Below are positions 22,601 to 34,600 of a DNA stretch of 64,000 nucleotides, one piece after another (position 1 is the first letter of the stretch; each line of letters begins with the position of its first letter). This DNA comes from Mesostigma viride. Lineage: Eukaryota > Streptophyta > Mesostigmatophyceae > Mesostigmatales > Mesostigmataceae. The notes beneath the pieces are model-generated. The model ran no database searches. It was given only the letters and a program-made list of their open reading frames with translations, and had not been told where the DNA came from. The translations under genes and the position numbers were made by a program. The DNA lies in contig RPFO01000059.1 of NCBI GenBank assembly GCA_009746045.1, positions 684,501-748,500 of the forward strand. Reading direction: 5' to 3'.

Positions 22601-25600
22601 CTTTGCAGAGCTGCTGGAATACATGGTGGTGCAGGTGCACCTCAGTTGTGCACTCCGAGTAGTTGGCAGTTTATACCCACCACCTGCAGGTTGTCACCTA
22701 GAATGTATTAAAAACCATATGCCCCTTCTCAGGGATATGTATTACATATCCTCCCCATGGAGGTATGTTCTTAACTAATTAATTAATTAATTAATGTTCT
22801 TCAACCACTTCCTGAAAATTAAGTCGTGGCTAAACAGGTACCGACCGGGAAAGCACCGTTGGGAATACAGGCCAGGGACTGGGAACAAGGGAGATATTGG
22901 GCGACCGAGGGGGTCAACCTAAAAAGGAGTGTAAGGTAAGATAGGCGTCATTGCCGATGTTGACACCCCCATCGCAGTACCCCCCCTTAGCCACCATGCC
23001 TTGCAGTCCTCTAACCCCTCACGGCCTTGCTGTTTTTCACCCCTCATTTTACCCTCCCCACGCCCCTCGCCTTGCCGCGTTCACCCCTCGCCTTGCACCC
23101 CCTTCCCCGCTAAACTGCATCGGCTTGGTCATCATTCACATATCCTTGCGACCTCTTTCCCTGCTCACATCACCTTGCCCCCCCCTGCCCACCTGACCTC
23201 GCCTCGCCCCCCCCCCCCACCATGCACTTTTTTACTTACCTGGCCTTGCCGTCCTTCTTCAGCTTCCCCTCCAGCTTAAGGCACTCATCCGCGCTGACGC
23301 AGAACACGGGCAGCTCCTCCGCCTCATCCCCAAAGTAATGCTCGCGCTGCCGCTGCGTCGTCTGCAGACCATCCTCCTCCATCTCTCTCAACAGCTCGGC
23401 CTTGCCCTCCTTGAAGTCCTGCCGCAGCGCTGCTTTGCTGTACGCGTTGCGGGCGAGCGCACACACACACTTGACCTTTTGCGCCAGGTTGGCAGCGTCC
23501 CGCTCCAAAATCCCCAGCTTGGCGTCCAGGGCCGTCCGGTCGCGCTCGTGCTGCCACACGTCAATACATTGCAGGATCGGTTTTCACCGTGGGCCATGGC
23601 AGCATTTGGGAAATCGCTTTTTCTTCGGGGATCATCACAAGCCAAGCCAGCCATGCGGAAACTATGGTCAACCACAGGCGCCGCGGGATGGGTGGGTACA
23701 CAGGGACCCAGGGATTCTGGATGCTTGGGATTTGGCATCGGATCCTTGTACCCTATCAAGTATTCTGTTTTCTGCAACCCCAGGCGGTATGCCCTGACAC
23801 AATGATACCTCCCCCTGAGATTTCCCAGGTATGGACATCATACGCACCCAGCCAATGGCCGCTGAAAGTTTAGTTCTGGAAACAGGGAAAGAGACTACAG
23901 TAAACTAGTTTCACAGCAATATATGCGCCTGCGTCGGCTATATCCGTTGTTGAACCTAGGAGGTCGTTGTTGTCATGAGAGGGACACCCTGGCAGGCAAA
24001 CACACACCACCACACGCCCACCACATAACCCAACACGTGTAAGGTCCCACCACACACACACGCACATACACGCACACGCCACCACCACACTACTCCCTAC
24101 CATGCTGCTGCCCCTACCAAACGCCCCACAAAGCTAATCCACCCACCCACCCCACCTACGCCTCACCACGCTGATCCCCGCTGCATGCACCCACCAGGAA
24201 GCGTTCTTGGTGCAGCACATCCAGCTGGACCATGGCGCTCGCCACCGCGGCCTCAAGCTCTTCGATTGACCCCCCCACGCGCGCTTGCTCCTGCGACCCG
24301 TCCCCGCACTCCTTCCCTGCCCCCTTGTGGCCGCCCCCCCGCTTACAACCGCGCCCGCCCTCGCCATCACTGCCATCATCAGCGCTAGACTCGTCCTCCC
24401 CTTCCTCGAAATCAGACTCCGACAAGTCAACCGTGACGAAATCAGTAAAGCGGCTCCCCAGGCCGCCTCCGAACCCCCCTTGGGTGGCCCCCGCAGGAGC
24501 TTGCGAGAAGTAGTCATCAATTCGCTTGAGCCGCTTCTGCCGCTGGTCCTTGAGCCGTTCGCTCATGCGCTTGCCACCCGCACGCCTCCAGCCGCCGTCA
24601 CTGTTGCGGACGCCACCCTCGGACCCCTGGTCGCTCTCGCCGCCATTCGCTAGCCTGCCTCCCTCGTCATCCTCGATGTCATCATCGTCGCCCTCCCTGC
24701 CGCGTCTGTTGCCACGCGTACCGCCCCCCCTGGCCCCGCGCTTTTGCCCGCCACCCAAGAGTCGCCTCTTGGCCCCCTTGCCCTTCTCCTCAAAGTCGTT
24801 GTCATCATCGTCGCTGCCTGCTCGCCCCTTGCCTTTGGATGAGTCCCCCGGCGAACGCTGCTCTGTGCTGCGGGTTTCGCCATCCTGGCTGGCACCCAGA
24901 AGCGCCTCCCTCTTGTCCTCCAACAGGTTCTGCAGCCGGATCAGTTCCTTCTGCTGCCGCTTAATACGTCTGATCGCCGACTTAACCTGCCGCTCCTCGT
25001 CCTTGATCTGCCGCCTGCAGAGGGTGATCTCGTCGCCCACCTCCTGTTCGTCTCTGAGAAGCCCCTCAAACTCCTCCTGGGGCGTCCCCGTCTCCCGACA
25101 GATCCACTCCAAATCCAGGTTGCTGCAGCGCCCAGCAACCAGGGGGGTGGGGTGAGCAGTAGTGGCCCTCAGGGATGTGCAAAGGCGAGATATACCACGC
25201 GACGGCAAAGTTTTGGAGCATCGCAAAGGTCTTGCAGTGGAAATGCTTTTATCTAGTTGCACACAAACCTAGGTCACTTGGGGCGTAGCCTCCCTCCGGT
25301 GTGGTCTCATAGCAGAAGCAAGTAACCCACTTCACCTTCCCTCCTCGTTCCTACCACCCATCCAACGATCTCGTGGCTCCGGTTTACGTGGGCCCACCAC
25401 TGCACCCCATGATCGTGTTGTAGAAGCCGAGCTGATTTTGACATGTAGCGTGTCCTACTACCCACCCAATAATCTCACCCTGTTTTCCTTTCCTGGTCAC
25501 TATCAGCACCTAAGTGACCCAACCACCCATGGACAGCATCCCAGCTCTCCTACCACCCCTCCCATAATCTTGTCCATTCCTCCCTTCTGCCACCACGCAC

Positions 25601-28600
25601 CCGATCATATCGTCTTCATTTCTTGTCTCTTGCATGACCTGCCCGATGATGTCACCGATTCCTCCCTTGTGCAGTTACTCACCCAAGAACCTCGTGGCTG
25701 CGCAGGTCGTCGGCCTTGGTGCACACGAACGCGAGCGACGCGTACTGCCCATCCATCATCATCTGCTGCTTGAACTCGTGGGAGAGCAGGTTCTTGGCGT
25801 CGCCGTCATCCACTGCGCGCTGAATCGGGGCCACCACCACCACACACGCGCAGCGCTGGAGGTAGCCTTTTGCGATGTTCCGGCGTGCGGCATTAGAGTC
25901 CGCCACGCCGGGCAGGTCCACCTGGCGCGTGCACGGTAAGGCACGCATGGTCGCAGGCATGACGACATGAGCGGTGATTGGTTATTGCGAGCATGATGCC
26001 GTACCTGGGAACTATCCATGCAAGCCAGGGTGTAGGTAACAGTCAAATGAACTTATAATTATGACAACTATCTGACTGATAATTATGACAACTATCAACA
26101 ACTATATGATGACAACTACCGACAACAGCAAGATCCTATCAGCGTGTTCTTTTGATGCATCCCTCCTGAAAAAAAACTCTTTTTCCTGATATCCGGTGCA
26201 GGGCCAGAGCTCCCCAGCACGCACATCGCCACTAGGTGTGAAAATACTTCCACCCATCTCCACAAGGCAAGGATGCCTTACAGTCATTCACGCCTTAAAA
26301 TGGATTCGAGTGTTTCTTCGGGTAAACCCAACTGAGGGCGTGAACCCAACTTAAGGCGTTAAGTTACCATAACTTGCGACCCCCAGCCCTGCTGATGGAC
26401 TTTTGGATGTCTTTTGACAGCTCTCGTCAAGGCCGATCGAACTGCACCAAAGAATTCACCCCCAAGGTCGTATTTCGGGTCGAAACTTGGACGCAAGTAG
26501 AAAAACCGGCTGTAGGCAGGTGAAGCACCCCACCGTGCTAGCCAAAACTGCCTAAACTTGGTGTGCTACATAAGGCATGCACGTTCAATGGGTAATTACG
26601 GTCCTTTGGCGGTAAGAGCCACACGAAGAGTCGGGAAGAGGCGCAGTGGCTATTGACCCTCTAGCCTTGACTTCCTAGCATCGACGCAAACTGTCGGTTA
26701 TCCCGTCCATGGCCACTATCACCAGAACAGGTCCAATGACCGACGGTGAACGGTTTGCACTTGAATGCCAACAACCGCGTTGCTGATCCCGGCGAAATAT
26801 ATCGCCATGTCAGAGAGCACAGCAACCCTCATTATGACAATGAGAAGGCCGGCCATAGCGGTTCAAAAGGCTGACCGACCACAGCCATGTTGCGGTGGCC
26901 GGGTGGCCAATTGGCAGGCCGCTGCCTTGAGCCCGTTCATGGACAATGGCAGTGCCCAAGATCTGCCGCAGTCCGTGAATTCTAGGTTTTAACGGAAGTG
27001 TTGGGTGGAGCGGGCTGGCGACCACCCATAAGTCGCAGCAGTCAAAACCAGTGCCACACTGCGCTAGAATCCCATTCACGCCTTAACTTGGGTTTTTGTT
27101 AGTACAGCCATCAGCCTTAAGTTGGGCTCGCCATGCAGCCAACTGCGACCCAACGTAAGGCGTGCACCCAACTTAAGCCAACCCAAGTTAAGGCGTGAAT
27201 GACTGTACCAGCAGCAGGAAAATATTACTGCAATTTCACGCAACTAAATCTTACCACGACCAGAATAAGGGTGTCACCAGCACTCCTATTGCTACAAAGA
27301 CGCCTCTTTGATCTAACCCACCAGGAGGGATGCACCGCCACTGCTATCACAATAAAGAAGAACAGGATGTAGCTAATAACTTAAAAACGGTGACTAGGAT
27401 CAGGCAGGAATGCCTCGCCAGCACTCCTATCAGAACAAAGACTTTCATACTATGTCATCGGTGACTCACCACCACTCCTAACACAATAAAGACATCTATC
27501 ACCATGAGGAGGGACGCCTCACCAGCACGGCCCCGCTTTGGAGGAAGGGCACCGGCGCGCGCATGCGGACGACCTTGACTAATGGCCATGGGGACAGTGC
27601 GTTGCGCACGTTGGGGCTGTCGATGAACCTGCTTGGCCCACGCAAAAATGTTCAAGTCAAGGGCATCGTGGCAAGGGGGGACAGCAAGGACGCAAGGATT
27701 AGGGACACGACAAGGACGCAAGGATGAGAGTGGCGACAGTTGGGGTTGTCGATGGAATCTCAGGCTTTGTAAGTGGGCAAGGAGGTTTCACGACCTTGAC
27801 AGTTACATTCCTTGAGCGTGCCCACATCGGTTGACCCGTCAGTTCCACCTTATCCCTCACGCACCCATCGACCTTTTCACTGCACCCACCGCTTGACCTT
27901 ATTAACTTCACCCACCGATTGACCTTATTTACCGCACCCACCGGTGGACCTTATTTACCGCACCCACCGGTGGACCTATTCATCGCACGACTGGACCATC
28001 CCACCACTCAAGTTGGCCTGCATAGACATTGGCCTGTTCTACGAACCCACCGGTTGACATTATTTACTCCACCCACCAATTGACCCTCTCCTGAAACAGC
28101 TTGAGCCTGCTCTCGCTGATGCGCCGCGTGCTGCCCAGATACTGCAGCATGTTGCTGTGTGCTGACATCAGCGTCTCCCTCGTCACCTCCCCATTGAACA
28201 CGCCCTCCCCCAGGACTGCCACCAGCTTGGCCTGGGCTATCCCGGCCTCCGAGGTCCTGTCCATTCGCAGCGGCGGAACGCCCCCCCCCTTGCCCCCTTG
28301 GGTGCGGCGGGCCTCAATTTTCCCCCCCGCCTCATTCTCCATGTCCTTGATGAGCGCGTTGATCTCCTCGTGCCACTCGGCCGCGGAGATGAACTCGACG
28401 TCCGCCTCAAAGTTTGTCCCGTTCGCGTTGTAGCTCACCTCTACCACCACCGCGGTGCACTGCGCACCCATGGGGTGGGTGGGAAGGTGGGCAGTCGGGG
28501 TGCCATCCCAAACATATGCGTGCACAAACATGTGTGTGTGTGTGTGTGTGTGTGTGCGCACACACACGTATGTGCGTGCGTGGGGTGGACGGAGGGGTAG

Positions 28601-31600
28601 GAAGGTAGGGGGGGCCATCGTCACAATCGCGCCGACAAGGGCGAGAAACAAAAGAGAGGACCGTTGGAGCACGAAGGAAAGTGAGTTAGTGCAGCCACGG
28701 CAGATCCCAGGGACGAGGCATCACGACTTTCCAAGGCAATCACTACTCATCCAGCGACAGGATCCCGCATCTACAGCGAAGCGTGCTACCTGCCGCGAAA
28801 TGCTGCTTACCGCGCGCATGGCGTTGGTCGGCAGCAGCCCATCGAATCCGAACATCGCGTTCAGGAGGGTGCTCTTGCCGCACCCCGTCTTGCCCACCTG
28901 CACACGCACAAGATGGAGCGGACGCACCCAGCATGCATCGTATAATGACCAGGCATAGCGCCATCCATCCATCACAATAAATCAAATATGTAGAACATGC
29001 CAGTCCTGCATAAGACGACAATGGTGGAGACCCTGGAGCGCGGCCGGTCCACCACGCCTGGCACATGGCCATCCAGCGTACTGCCATCCATCCTGCTGGT
29101 GCTCCACTCAACTATTTGTCCACTCACCTCCCCAGTCGTGTTCTTGGTGTTTCACAGATCACTGCGGCTACGAGCGGCGCAGCGTGCTTCCTAGCCAACA
29201 TCAACACCATGGTCTTATCAACATCCATGCCCGCTCACTCGCCCAACCATTGTGTGAAGCACGCGCGTACCCACCAGTGCACGCATGGAGGGGGGGTACA
29301 AGCCATGCTTGAGTCGAGTTGAGTTTATTCCCGCGCCGGTGGTCCGACAGGGTTGCAAGCAATGGTGGTCCACCTACCACGCCAATCATGGTCTTGGGCA
29401 CAGTGCACTTGTGGTGGAGCTTCTGGACCTCCGCACGCCACCCCTGCGCCGCCGCCTCCTGCACCAGTGCCGCCAGCACGCCATCAACCTTCACGCTCCC
29501 CTCCGCGTGGTCACTGGCATCCTCCTCCCTGCCCTCTTGTTTGACACTAGCCTCGAGTTTCACTGCCCCTGCCTCCTCCCCCGCTGGCCGCTTGAGTGCG
29601 ATGTCCACCTCCGCAAGCAGCTCCCTGCAGGTGCCCAGCGCCCTCTGGTACTTGGTGCGGGCGCCAGCACACGCGTCCGCGCCACTTGGCGACCTGGACC
29701 CCCTGGACCCCCCTGGCTGAGTGGGACGAGAAGGGGTCGCGCCCTCGTCACGAGATGTGACTTGCTGGGCGGCCGTAATTACCACGTCTTGCTCTACAGT
29801 GGGCTCGAATGCATCCTCTGTTTTAACTGCCGTCTCAACAGCCACCGTTCCAACAGGCACTGTGTCAACAGTTACTTTCTCCACTTCCACCATCTCATCT
29901 GCTGGGTCCCTGGGTCCTAGCAACGTGCTGCCATCCGCGGCGCCCGCCTTGCAATCACTACCAGTGCCTTTGTTGCTGCTGTCCTCGCCCCCTTCTGTGA
30001 CTTGTACGGCACTTGTAGCGGCAACGATGCCCTTGTCTGCTTCGCGCTCAGCAGGTTCCAACGGTTTTTCTACCGCCACAGGCGCTGCCGTCTGCCTATC
30101 AGGACCGCCGCTGACAGACAGTGGTGCCCCTTTCCCATCTTCACTGCAGTTCACAGTAGGGAGTTCCTCTTTCTGATCATCGCCACTAGTCACAGGAAGA
30201 GGGTCATCACCACAGCCATCTCCGCCATCCCCCAAATCAGGGGGGTCGATGTCCATGCGACCCGCACCCTGACCCGGCCCCGAACCCAATTGTGTGCCAG
30301 ATGCAAGTGCAGCGCCCCCATTCTCGATGGCCACATTCTCACCGCCGCCCGCGCTACCAGGGCCCTTGGGTGGACCGGCATCCTCCCTGACGGCATCCGC
30401 CAGGTCCGACCCCCGTGACACCTCCGCTTCTGCTAATACCTGTGTCATGGCTCCCACGTCGCCCGTGATGTCGCCGTGCCCCATGACACGCACAGGGTCC
30501 GCTGAGTGGGGCGTGAACACCGGCGGCCGAAGATAAGGAGATTGCGAGTCGGGGGTGGAGATGGTTTCTGGCATGGCCACCACCGCATTAGACTGCTTGA
30601 GGGGCGTGCAGGTGGGCTGTGAGGGTCCGGGCTCGATGAGAGGGAGCCTCCTGGGTGCCGCCACGGCTGGGGATCCCTGGTCGGGGCCAAGCACCTCCCT
30701 GAGCCGCCGCTTCACCTTCAGCTTGTACCCTACCGCCCGGATCTCCAGGGTGGTGATGAGCCAGCTGGCAGGGTCCTGGCACCATGGAATCCGGCAAGTG
30801 CCGGGATGAACGCATGGGTAAGGAGAAACGGGTTTGGGGGAGGCAAACGACACGCATGAATGTGAGAGACACGCATGAATGGGTACGGATCTGAAGTTGT
30901 GGGGAAAGTGTCGATGGGGGGACCAGTTCGCATCTATCATCCTTTCATTTCGCCCTGTCTCATCGAACAGCACGGGCTAGAGGGGACTGGGTGGGTGCCC
31001 CTGTGCCACAAACATCTCACACCGCCACTTCCCTATGCAACCATCATGGCAGAAAGGACCGCCCCCGTGCTTTACGATCCCGCTGCCCTATCTGCCTTCT
31101 CCATCTCTCAAGGCAAAGGATCCGAGTCAACATTGTTTGCGTGGAGGGCACCCTGGTGACGTGCTAGTGACCGCCAACCGTATCAACTGCACCCTGGCAA
31201 CAAGAGAAAAGACCCGATCTCCCCCATCATTTCAAGTCGACGTGTACTAAAACATGGTAACTAGTTGTCCTTAAATCATTGAGTGCAGCGCACGGCACCT
31301 GATGCCGCACTGCCCCTAACCATCACTAGAATACTGATCGCATCATAGATGGCAACACATCATACTGGTATAATGCCATGCTAGCCTGTATGCTCACTTG
31401 TATCGTCCAAGCTGGCTCACTAGCGAAAACCCTCCACGTCTGTGTAGTACTAGCGCATGTGACAAGGAATGCATCAATACGTATAATGTTTCAAGGAGCA
31501 TACAATAACCTTCCTCGTGCAAAAGCACAGGTCAAAATCAAAGGTCCTTTATCAACCTCTGGTTAGCACTCCCCACATCTGCATACTTGGTGGTATAAAC

Positions 31601-34600
31601 ACCCACCTTGGCAGCCTCCTCATCCATATGTACTCATCCTAAGTACATGGTCACCTTATCAGTATACTTGCCATATAGCAGTATGACTATGTACTATTAA
31701 GTACATAGTTACCTTGATGGCCTCCTCGTCCTAGCGTACTCACCTTTATGTGTACTTACGTCATCAGTATGGTATAAAGTACACTCTCACCTTGGCGGCC
31801 TCCTCGTCGAGGTCTGCAAGGTTAAAGAGGACCTCGCCATCCACCTTCTCCTTCCGCAGTCTCTGCACATGTGCCATTTTTTGAGGCATGCCAGTGTTTT
31901 CAAGCACACAGCGTGGTTTGCAAGCACGTGTCATGGTTCAGTTCAAGTGTGACGTGGTTTGGTAGGCAGAAGAAGAGGGTACCCGCATGCGCCCAGAACA
32001 ACAGAAGAGATGCACATCGACACCCAGATGACAATAGCACGATTGTCAGACTAGTCACCAAATAAACCAGGCATGGGCATGTGTGGCAATGATACATCCG
32101 TGTTGAGATCAACGAATCCATGGGGAACAGCGAACCCAATTCATGCACTTGCGGGGAGCATATTAGCACAAGTGTACATCCCTGTCTTTCAAATTGCGCT
32201 ACATGGTCCACCTAGCCCCCCCCCCCCCGTCCTCCCCGTCCTCCCCGTCCTCCCCGTCCTCCTCGTCCTCCCCGTCCTCCCCGTCCTACCCGTCCTCCTC
32301 GTCCTCCCCGTCCTCCCCGTCCTCCCCGTCCTACCCGTCCTCCCCGTCCTCCCCGTCCTCCCCGTCCTCCCCGTCCTCCCCGTCCTCCCCGTCCTCCTCG
32401 TCCTCCCCGTCCTCCTCGTCCTACCCGTCCTACCCGTCCTCCCCGTCCTCCCCGTCCTACCCGTCCTACCCGTCCTACCCGTCCTCCCCGTCCTCCCCGT
32501 CCTCCCCGTCCTCCCCGTCCTCCCCGTCCTCCCCGTCCTCCTCGTCCTCCCCGTCCTCCCCGTCCTCCTCGTCCTCCCCGTCCTCCCCGTCCTACCCGTC
32601 CTACCCGTCCTACCCGTCCTTCCCACCTGTCCACCCACGATGCGTGTTTCTATCTCAATCGGTACATACTGGTACAACGTGGTGCTTCCTGAGAAGCCTT
32701 CCCACCCCCAGGCATACCCGTGGGCTCTAGTCTCATGGCGTTCGATAGTCCAGCACGCGATCAACCTCAATGATGGGGAGCATTACCAACAACTACAATT
32801 GAAGTAGTGCGGAACACATCCACCTTACAATACTGTTGAAGTAGTGCGGAACACATCCACCTTACAATGCTATTAAAGTAGTGCGGAACACGTTCACCTT
32901 GATGACAGGAGGGAAGATTGATACTACTATTATGATATCCTATCTCTCTAGTTATCATGATACTACTATAATGATATCCTATCTCTCTAGTTATCATGAT
33001 ACTACTATAATGATATCCTATCTCTCTAGTTATCATGATACCACTATAATGCTATCACATCTGTCTAGTTATCATGATACTACTATAATGATATCCTATC
33101 TCTCTAGTTACCATGATACTACTATGATGATATCAATGTGGGCTACTCACCTCGATGATGGGGTCCACATCGGGATCGTTGCCCAGCACGCCCCGAAGCC
33201 ACGCTGCCATCTGCTCCACCGAGCTCTCGGCGCTGCCACCGTGGTCACGCCATGTGTCGCACAGTCAAGCATTGTGCACCGTAGAGTCATGCAGCAAAGA
33301 GTATTAGGTCATCCAGCTGAGTAATAGGCCATACTGCTGAGTAATAGGCCATACCGCTGAGTAATAGGCCATACGGCTGAATACTAGGTCATACAGCTGA
33401 GTAATAGGCCATACCGCTGAGTAATAGGCCATACGGCTGAATACTAGGTCATACCGCTGAGTAATATGCCGTACGGCTGAGTATGGCACTGCCACACGGC
33501 CTCACAGGAAAACGTCTGCGGCCCGTGCTTTCGTCCTTCAGCCCTCGTATATCAACGACAGCACTAGCAGCTTTGGTCCAGAGTTATTACTTACGAGCAC
33601 CGTAGGAATGCTGGGTACTATGAGGGTGGTATGAATCCCTGTGTCAGTCGACATTGCCACATAAGGAGGGGGAGGGGAGCAGCACCGGTCAGGTGCGTTA
33701 TACTTAGAGTGTACATTCAGTGTACATTCAACACAATGAGCAAGGGAGTTAGCATGGCAACTACTTAGCAAGCAACAGGCTATATGGAAGGAATAGCAAG
33801 CCATTCCTCCTTTCCCAACTAAACTTCAACGAAACAATGGCAAACCATGTGAACTAGAAATCCGCGGATTCAGCAAGCGAACGTGAGGGAGGAATGTTGG
33901 CAGGCAAATGTCCACATTTCATCTCCAGCGGAATGCCCACACCAGCCCGAGTAAAGCAGCAGAGAGGCCTCCTGAGGTATTGGGCGCCTGCCATTTAGCC
34001 AAACGCAACACATAGCAGTTTTGGGACACAGCCCGTCTCAAGGCACTCCGTTTGTCGGGGTGTGGTCAGGGGACAGGTTGAGTGTGGTACGCCCCGCATA
34101 TCCTCCCAGGCAACCACGCGCTAGTACGGAAGCTACAGGCAGCGGCTACAGAGGCCTGTGAGACAAATGCCACACAGAATTGTGTGCATTATGTGAACCG
34201 TTGGAGCACAGGAACAGATGCCACCGGTTGAGCGTCCACAATTCAAACTTATGCCATGTCGCCCCATTGCAGGGACAAGCGCATGGCTGGCAGTGGGGGT
34301 TGGCAAGCAGGTAAGAAACAAAACAACTACCTGCCACCCGCGCTACCCCTTGCACATATCCAGCTCTAAGAGAGCAGGTGTTCTACGGGCATTCAAAGGG
34401 AGCAGGCACGCTGCGAAAGGCACTGAGCATGCCAACCGAGTAAAGAAGGGACACCTGGCAGCCCAGCGAGCGTTCGTACTTGATCTGCTCCGGCACCGGG
34501 GGAGACACTGGGGGAGGCCTGTCCTCAGCCCGCGCTGGCTGCGGCATGGGGAGGAGGAGCTGAGGTTGTGGTGGCAACGTGGGCAGCGGGTGATGCAGCG

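Noticed and set aside
33151-33210. SLIP-GC-like gene starting at MAAWLRG
   Set aside because: The SAM domain appears to extend upstream (SSVEQ) and a Pro-rich exon with ACCATG at 34631 has fitting borders; kept as a possibility since the linking acceptor is weak.
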